35,740 bases of DNA, from the NCBI GenBank assembly GCA_001730015.1, contig MDLA01000168.1, positions 1 through 35,740 on the forward strand, read 5' to 3'. Every line of letters starts with the position of its first letter. Position 1 is the stretch's first letter. Positions 30,954 through 35,740 of this stretch are shown here, piece by piece. The notes beneath the pieces were generated by a model. The model ran no database searches, was not told the DNA's origin, and saw nothing but the letters and a program-made list of their open reading frames with translations. Origin of the DNA: Chromatiales bacterium (ex Bugula neritina AB1). GTDB lineage: Bacteria; Pseudomonadota; Gammaproteobacteria; Granulosicoccales; Granulosicoccaceae. The position numbers and the translations under genes are program-made.

Positions 30954-33900
30954 ATGCTATATTTAATTACACAGATATTGCAAATTTTACTTATTGCCAC
31001 AGTCCTTGGGGTATTACTGGGGTGGGTACTGCGTAAATTCAAAGCCACCCGTGTCGAAGAACAGCTTAAGCAGCGATTGCAAGAATCTGAAGAGATAATT
31101 CAACCAATCAAAAAAGCTCTGGCAAGTGCTCAAAGTGACGTTGAAGGACGCGATGCCAGCATCGCAAATTTACAGACGAAACTCACCGATATAGACAAAC
31201 AGGTTCCGCCGATAAAAGCAGAGATTGCAAAGCTCACCGGAAAGCTGGGCGAAAGTAACTCATCTATTGACGTATTGAAAAGAGCCATTGGTGATAAAGA
31301 CAACCAGTTACTAAAACTAAGTAACGAATTATCACAGGAAAAAGCATCAGTGCGCCAGGTCGACCAGGCTTTGGCCGATGCTCATGGCAAACGTGCTGAG
31401 CTGGAACAGCGTTTGGCTGAAATGCGTATTCGCCTGGAAAATAATGATGCCGCAACGCAACGTGCCAAATCTGATTCATCCACACTGCAGCGGGAAATTA
31501 ATGCGCTTCAGACTACTCTGAACGATTCCGTACACAAACGCGATGCAACAATTGCCGATCTTCGACGCAACCTCGATCACGAGTCCAGGGAGCACACGAA
31601 GGTGGCTGAAGCACTTGCAGCAGCAGAAGCGGAACGTATTAGATCTATAGAAAAGATTGAATCACTCAAACATGATCTGCAGGAAAAGATAACCGACCAC
31701 AAACTCGCTCTTACAGAACGGGATGCCTTGCAGCGGGAAGTTTCATCACTGCAAGCGCAGCTCGATCGTTTGCAAAAATCACATGACGCAAGGGTAGCTG
31801 AACTGGAACGCAATCTTGCCGCAAGACAGCTACTAAACGATGAGGCAAATAAAACCCTGACAGAAAACGCCGGGGCTATTGCCAGAATGGAAGCTGAGAT
31901 TGACCGCTTAAAAGATAAGCTTGATGCGACGACCAGAAAGAACTCCAGTACGGAAGCAGATCGCGAAGCACTATCCGCTCAACTCGCTGCACTCAACAGA
32001 GACAAAGCAAAACTCGAGTCGGAAAATTCCGACAAAGCGCAAAAACTAGAGCAGCAGCAGCGTACCCTGGAGGAAAAAATCGACGGGCTGGAAAAAGAGC
32101 TGGCCAGGAGTAATTCGCAAAAAGTCGAGCATGCAAACAAGTTAGATGGGATCAAGGCGCAACTGGCATCAAAAAAGACCGCCGAAGATCGTGCATCCAG
32201 GGAGCAGGCACGGCTGGAACACAAGATCGGACTGTTAGAGGCAAAAATCAAGGCAGAAACCAAAGACGCTGATGCACGTGTTGCCGGTTTGGAAAAGCAA
32301 CTGGCCGACAGCCTGCGAATTCGCAAAGAGGGCGAGGAACGGCAACAGAGTCTGGAACAACGGATTCAGTCGTTGAAAGATGATCTAAATGAAAAGATCA
32401 CCGATGTTAAGCTGGCGTCAACACTGCGGCAGAATCTGGAAAAAGATATCTCTGGTCTCGAAGGGGAAGTGGCAAAACTCAACGAACTTGCAAAAACTCT
32501 ACAGCAGACTCTCGATCAATCAAAGGCTGATCACAACAAGAAGATTGCCGAGCTAAAAGCCGCACTCGCCGAGAAACAAGCCCGACTGGCCGATGGTGGG
32601 CTGGCGGCGCAACAACTTGCAGAACTCAAGAAAAACCACACAGAAGCTGAGCGACAGCATCTTTCAGCTTTGAAAAACGCTGAGAGCAAGATTGCGGAAC
32701 TTGACCGTCAGCTGGCCAGGCAAGGCAGTGAGCTGACCGCTGCTGGTACTGAAACGGACCGATTGAAAGGTGAATCTGAAAGAGCACTCAACGAAAATCA
32801 ACAATTAAAAGACAAGCTGGATCAAAGCAAAGCCGAGTTACTGGCTAAGGATACAGAACTTAGACTCGCCAAAAGTGACGGTAGCAAAGCGCTGAAACTC
32901 GCTTCGATGGAATCTGACCAATCCGGTCGAGCATTAACCGCGGCTCACTCTAAAGCGGCCGAGCTAAAACAGAAAAATTCAGCCATTGAAAATCAGCTGG
33001 AAAATCTGAAACAGGAACTGGCGGCCGCGAAGAATGAAAAGCAGGCTAACGCTGTCGAAGTATCCAACTTACAGAGCGAGGTAGAAAAGCAAAAGGATGC
33101 CCGCAACGCGGCAGCACGCACGGCCGAATTTGAGACCGCCAAGCTAACAAAGGCAAACGAACAGATCAAAAGTGACGTTGACGATTTATTGAAAAAACTC
33201 GATAAAGCTAATCAGCAGCTGGTGAGTCAGGACAAAGAATACGGCGCTGAAATCAACGAGAAAATCAGAGCCTTGAGTGAGGCGACCGACCAGGCTCGCC
33301 GCAGTGAGGAAGCACTCAATAAAGCGGAACAGAAAATCGTCGATTTAGAACAGAAATTATCTGCACTATCGACTGAACTGGAAGGCGCCAAAGAACATTC
33401 TGCAGACCTTAAAACCACTGCCAAAGTAGAATCTGCAGAAAAATCAGCATTGCAACGCGAGCTGCAATCGATGCAGGACAAATTGCGCTCAGCAGATCTG
33501 AATCACGCACAGAATCTTGAAGAACTTAAACGTGATCTAGCCGCAGCAAAATCAACAGCGAGCCGGGCAGAAAAGACTGCACGTAAGTACCGGGACAACC
33601 TCGCCGCCTTGAAAAAAACTAGGGACACAGAAAACAAACTGGAAGGCAAGGCAATTTCAGATCTGGACAGGCAGTTGAACGCCAGCAACAAGGACAAACA
33701 ACAACTGGCTGACGCCCTTGCCAAAGCCGAAGAAGATCTGGCTCGTGCCACATCAAAACTAAAAGACGTGAGAACCGATGGCAAACTGGCTTCAGCGGAA
33801 ACCCGCAAGCTCGAATCTGAAGCCAGGAAACTGGAATCTGAAGCCAGCCGACTTGATCAAGCCAATGCGGCGCTGAAGAAAGACCTGGAGAACGCCACAA

Positions 33901-34460
33901 ACGCAAAGCGCCAATACCGCGATGAAGCTAAAAATGCCAGCAGAGAAAACGCTGAGCTGAAACGCAAGCTTGAAAACAGGGAGAAAGAGCTCGGAGAGTT
34001 AACCGGCAAAATGCCGACACTGCAATCAGAACTCAAGCAGAAAGAGAAAAACGAATCACGACTGGAAAATGAACTGGCGCAACTGAAAAACCGGTTAACC
34101 ACGGTTAACGACAAAATCAGTTCACTGCATAGTGATATGGCGAAGAAGGATGCGGACAATGCCAGCCTGAAGGGCGATACCAAAGCCATGCAGTCACAGT
34201 TAACCGATTACCAGTCACAGGAAATTGACTTACTTGATCGCATCAGAGAGCTCGAAGCTAAGTTGTCCAATGCACAAAAAGACGCCAGTAAAAATCTGCT
34301 GTCGCGAATTCTTGAATTGGAAACCATGTTACAAGCCGAACGCACGAAAGCAGAAGAGTTCCGCACCCTGACAGGATGGTCTGATGTTTCGGTCCCGAAA
34401 TCAACCATTCGTAAAGTGGCCGCAAATTCTGAATCGAACAGGAAAAAAAGCACCGGCTAA
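30954..34460 (+). CDS. Giant membrane-anchored coiled-coil protein (1168 residues), no recognised family
   Basis: The ATG at 30954 follows the stop of the BON-OmpA gene by two bases, with GGAG upstream. Residues about 4-26 (YLITQILQILLIATVLGVLLG) form a single membrane span, followed by WVLRKFKATR. Almost all the rest (about 35-1140) is charged heptad sequence rich in K, E, Q, L and A with few prolines or glycines, i.e. a very long coiled coil. An internal repeat is visible: KIESLKHDLQEKITDHKLA at 234-252 recurs as RIQSLKDDLNEKITDVKLA at 470-488, and the tracts after them are similar. A short block doubles as KLESEARKLESEAS near residue 950. The C-terminus (TGWSDVSVPKSTIRKVAANS...) leaves the coil. 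SMC- or TolA-like function is not supported by any ATPase or Ton motif. A tether or scaffold is inferred. Confidence 0.88.
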   Translation: MLYLITQILQILLIATVLGVLLGWVLRKFKATRVEEQLKQRLQESEEIIQPIKKALASAQSDVEGRDASIANLQTKLTDIDKQVPPIKAEIAKLTGKLGESNSSIDVLKRAIGDKDNQLLKLSNELSQEKASVRQVDQALADAHGKRAELEQRLAEMRIRLENNDAATQRAKSDSSTLQREINALQTTLNDSVHKRDATIADLRRNLDHESREHTKVAEALAAAEAERIRSIEKIESLKHDLQEKITDHKLALTERDALQREVSSLQAQLDRLQKSHDARVAELERNLAARQLLNDEANKTLTENAGAIARMEAEIDRLKDKLDATTRKNSSTEADREALSAQLAALNRDKAKLESENSDKAQKLEQQQRTLEEKIDGLEKELARSNSQKVEHANKLDGIKAQLASKKTAEDRASREQARLEHKIGLLEAKIKAETKDADARVAGLEKQLADSLRIRKEGEERQQSLEQRIQSLKDDLNEKITDVKLASTLRQNLEKDISGLEGEVAKLNELAKTLQQTLDQSKADHNKKIAELKAALAEKQARLADGGLAAQQLAELKKNHTEAERQHLSALKNAESKIAELDRQLARQGSELTAAGTETDRLKGESERALNENQQLKDKLDQSKAELLAKDTELRLAKSDGSKALKLASMESDQSGRALTAAHSKAAELKQKNSAIENQLENLKQELAAAKNEKQANAVEVSNLQSEVEKQKDARNAAARTAEFETAKLTKANEQIKSDVDDLLKKLDKANQQLVSQDKEYGAEINEKIRALSEATDQARRSEEALNKAEQKIVDLEQKLSALSTELEGAKEHSADLKTTAKVESAEKSALQRELQSMQDKLRSADLNHAQNLEELKRDLAAAKSTASRAEKTARKYRDNLAALKKTRDTENKLEGKAISDLDRQLNASNKDKQQLADALAKAEEDLARATSKLKDVRTDGKLASAETRKLESEARKLESEASRLDQANAALKKDLENATNAKRQYRDEAKNASRENAELKRKLENREKELGELTGKMPTLQSELKQKEKNESRLENELAQLKNRLTTVNDKISSLHSDMAKKDADNASLKGDTKAMQSQLTDYQSQEIDLLDRIRELEAKLSNAQKDASKNLLSRILELETMLQAERTKAEEFRTLTGWSDVSVPKSTIRKVAANSESNRKKSTG

Positions 34461-34509
34461 CACTGAAATAAAACTGAGTCCTCAGCTGGTGATTTTTCCA
34501 GCTTTTAAG

Positions 34510-34537
34510 AGCCGCTTTATTGAAGCGGCTTTTTTTT
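34510..34537 (+). terminator. Rho-independent terminator of the BON-OmpA/coiled-coil operon
   Basis: AGCCGCTT and AAGCGGCT form an 8-base stem around a 5-base loop, followed by seven T. It lies 50 bases after the coiled-coil stop codon. Confidence 0.9.
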
Positions 34538-34744
34538 GCCGAAAGATATTTTCTTCAATATTGGCCCTATCGAGCTTTTCCCGATTTATTCCTATCAGCA
34601 GAAATCTAAAAATTCTGCCGCGAAAGATTTAAAAACCAACACAAGTTAAAATATTAATTAACAGATAGTTAAATCAAGCCACACAGTTTATATATTCTAA
34701 AAGTCCCATAAATATATCAAGACAAATTAAACGAACTAACCTCC

Positions 34745-34774
34745 TTGCCCCGCTGCCTGGCCAATCTCTATAAT
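34745..34774 (+). promoter_or_regulatory. Predicted sigma-70 promoter
   Basis: TTGCCC at 34745-34750 and TATAAT at 34769-34774, 18 bases apart. The only frame it serves is the 28-codon one at 34863. Confidence 0.45.
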
Positions 34775-34862
34775 AATACAGGGACTTTCAACTGAATTAG
34801 TCTGAAGGGATTTTTCCGTCAAGCGGCTTAACCTGATGCTATCAGTTTATGGGGTAAATAAT

Positions 34863-34949
34863 ATGGCTAACGTCAGAACGGCCCCCACCAACACTGTCAA
34901 TCACCCAAGTGGCGAGGACCCACGAGCAAGGGATTCTCCACAATCCTAA
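34863..34949 (+). CDS. Possible short ORF or truncated gene start (28 residues)
   Basis: An ATG at 34863 is preceded by GGGG at an eight-base spacing and by a good promoter about 90 bases upstream. The frame (MANVRTAPTNTVNHPSGEDP...) stops after 28 codons. It may be the remains of a gene whose body was lost, a leader peptide or chance. No family is recognisable. Confidence 0.2.
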   Translation: MANVRTAPTNTVNHPSGEDPRARDSPQS

Positions 34950-35106
34950 CTATGGCTGCTTTGCGCAGTTCATATCTTAGATGCCGCTGGATCGTCAGCA
35001 GCCAAAATATAATAGCCACGACGTGGTGATGTTTGGAAAATCAGATGTTCCTTTTCACCCAATACAAGCTGCACATCTCGAATTCACTGTGCGAAAGCCT
35101 CGCTAG

Positions 35107-35282
35107 CCTGCATTATTCATGTGGTGGCGAGGATATCGCGCCGACCTGATCTATTCACACCAAGGGATTTCACAGTGGATTTTCTTCTCGCGTCGAACGC
35201 TTACTGATACTTGCAAGAGCAAAAAATTCCCTGTGGAGTCAATGCTCAAGTGAGATTCCGTCAGTCCCGTGAATAATGTGGG
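35107..35282. mobile_element. MITE-like element, family B, copy 2 (176 bp)
   Basis: Ends CCTGCATTATTCATG and CGTGAATAATGTGGG are imperfect inverted repeats. CTAG flanks both sides (35103-35106 and 35283-35286), giving a 4-base duplication. It is the reverse-complement relative of 19923-20097. Copies A and B differ in their flanking tetranucleotide (TTAA versus CTAG), both fitting YTAR, the target of the IS5 subgroup of IS5-family elements. Confidence 0.85.
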
Positions 35283-35605
35283 CTAGTAGCATGGACGTTT
35301 TCCAGACCCCTGCTTGTATCTCCTCCTTACTGACTACTTGCCCTTGTTTTCTCGCCAGCAATCGGATAACTCCGGAGATTGGCGTCGCATTGGGCGAACC
35401 AGTTCATCAGGTCCTCCAATGCACTGCTATCTCTATAGAAGCAATAGCCTGCGAATGTCGGCTCACAGTTCATTGTATTTCCACCGAACATCTCACTCTA
35501 TATTGTCTTAAAGATGACCGACTTCCAACTCAATAAATTGCCAGTCCCCATGCTGCAAGCAGAAAAGTTACAATCATAGAACTATTTCATGTTGCTGTAG
35601 CTTCC

Positions 35606-35636
35606 ACTAAAAAAAGGCTGCATTTCTGCAGCCTTT
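35606..35636 (-). terminator. Rho-independent terminator for the minus-strand gene at the right edge
   Basis: Perfect 10-base arms AAAGGCTGCA and TGCAGCCTTT (35613-35622, 35627-35636) close a 4-base loop. On the minus strand the stem is followed by a run of T (35609-35615). It starts 24 bases after the stop of the edge gene. The plus-strand side has only a short T-run. Confidence 0.85.
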
Positions 35637-35659
35637 CTTATTACCAACCTTTACCTTAA

Positions 35660-35740
35660 CTACTCGTTAACAGAAACCGGCGCATCCACACCCCACTCAC
35701 CGTATTGCAAGCCGCCATTATGGATCGCATACAGGCCACC
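35660..35740 (-). CDS. C-terminal fragment of an unidentified protein
   Basis: On the minus strand the last 26 codons before a TAG at 35660 read GGLYAIHNGGLQYGEWGVDA PVSVNE. The frame is open to the window edge and a strong terminator follows, so this is probably a real gene end. Aromatic and glycine-rich sequence of this kind occurs in secreted and outer-membrane proteins, but 26 residues are too few to assign a family. Confidence 0.55.
   Translation of the reverse strand, partial: GGLYAIHNGGLQYGEWGVDAPVSVNE

Larger units (their letters stand above)
34461..35659. other. Gene-poor, AT-rich 1.2-kb region
   Basis: It contains the terminator of the coiled-coil operon, a predicted promoter with a 28-codon frame, MITE copy B2 (35107-35282) and a terminator for the minus-strand gene at the right edge. 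Two overlapping frames at 35276-35536 start in the MITE edge and have no family resemblance. I find no intact gene here; it may hold remnants left by mobile elements. Confidence 0.5.

Noticed and set aside
30954..34460. SMC/MukB-like chromosome protein
   Set aside because: No Walker A/B or signature motifs and no hinge; it has an N-terminal membrane span instead.
35276..35536. Two overlapping plus-strand frames at the right end
   Set aside because: They start at the MITE edge and overlap in different frames; no motif seen.
1..35740. CRISPR arrays, tRNA, rRNA or prophage genes
   Set aside because: No regularly spaced short repeats, no tRNA-like cloverleaf noticed, no phage structural genes.

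Overview
The window looks like a chromosomal segment of a free-living, heterotrophic gammaproteobacterium, though I infer this from gene content only. The main pointers are a HexR-type regulator next to the Entner-Doudoroff genes with HexR-like operators between zwf and edd, a RimB/RimK-type protein, and hybrid two-component and c-di-GMP signalling. There are no tRNA, rRNA or CRISPR features. Gene order is mostly housekeeping and catabolic. Small mobile-DNA traces sit at the left edge, around 19-20 kb, at 28.6 kb and in the gene-poor right end.

Layout. 1-199 is the N-terminal end of an ISAzo13-like transposase (minus). 440-2338 holds an exported ankyrin-repeat protein and an unrecognised protein (both minus). 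2381-6777 is a tight three-gene sugar-acid operon: XylD-like IlvD/Edd dehydratase, DenD-like SDR and UxaA-like dehydratase. It is followed by a DUF924 protein and a Nudix hydrolase. 8138-11312 (minus) carries a RimB-RimK fusion and a non-pyrrolysine MttB-family methyltransferase; thrC runs divergently. 13250-17980 encodes a hybrid histidine kinase with two tandem HPt domains, followed 15 bp later by a REC-GGDEF-EAL protein whose GGDEF motif is degenerate. Next come a lipoprotein (minus) and an alpha/beta hydrolase (plus) whose start codon lies inside a MITE-like repeat.

20129-26007 is a complete Entner-Doudoroff entry module. hexR, pgl and zwf read leftward and edd-eda rightward, with two HexR-like sites in the shared promoter region. 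It should convert glucose-6-phosphate to pyruvate and glyceraldehyde-3-phosphate under HexR/KDPG control. 26.0-26.66 kb is non-coding with palindromes. After a small hypothetical protein, a YigZ/IMPACT protein, a histidine phosphatase-fold protein and a zinc alcohol dehydrogenase, 29902-34460 encodes a BON-OmpA protein and a 1168-residue membrane-anchored coiled-coil protein as a two-gene unit ending in a strong terminator. The last 1.2 kb is gene-poor and contains a second MITE-like element, a terminator and the C-terminus of a minus-strand gene.

The most unusual observations are: (i) two families of short non-autonomous inverted-repeat elements, each present twice; one copy supplies the start codon and first codons of a hydrolase gene, another sits on the stop codon of a dehydrogenase; (ii) the BON-OmpA plus giant coiled-coil pair, which looks like an uncharacterised envelope-tethering system; and (iii) the tandem-HPt kinase paired with a probably phosphodiesterase-only GGDEF-EAL regulator.
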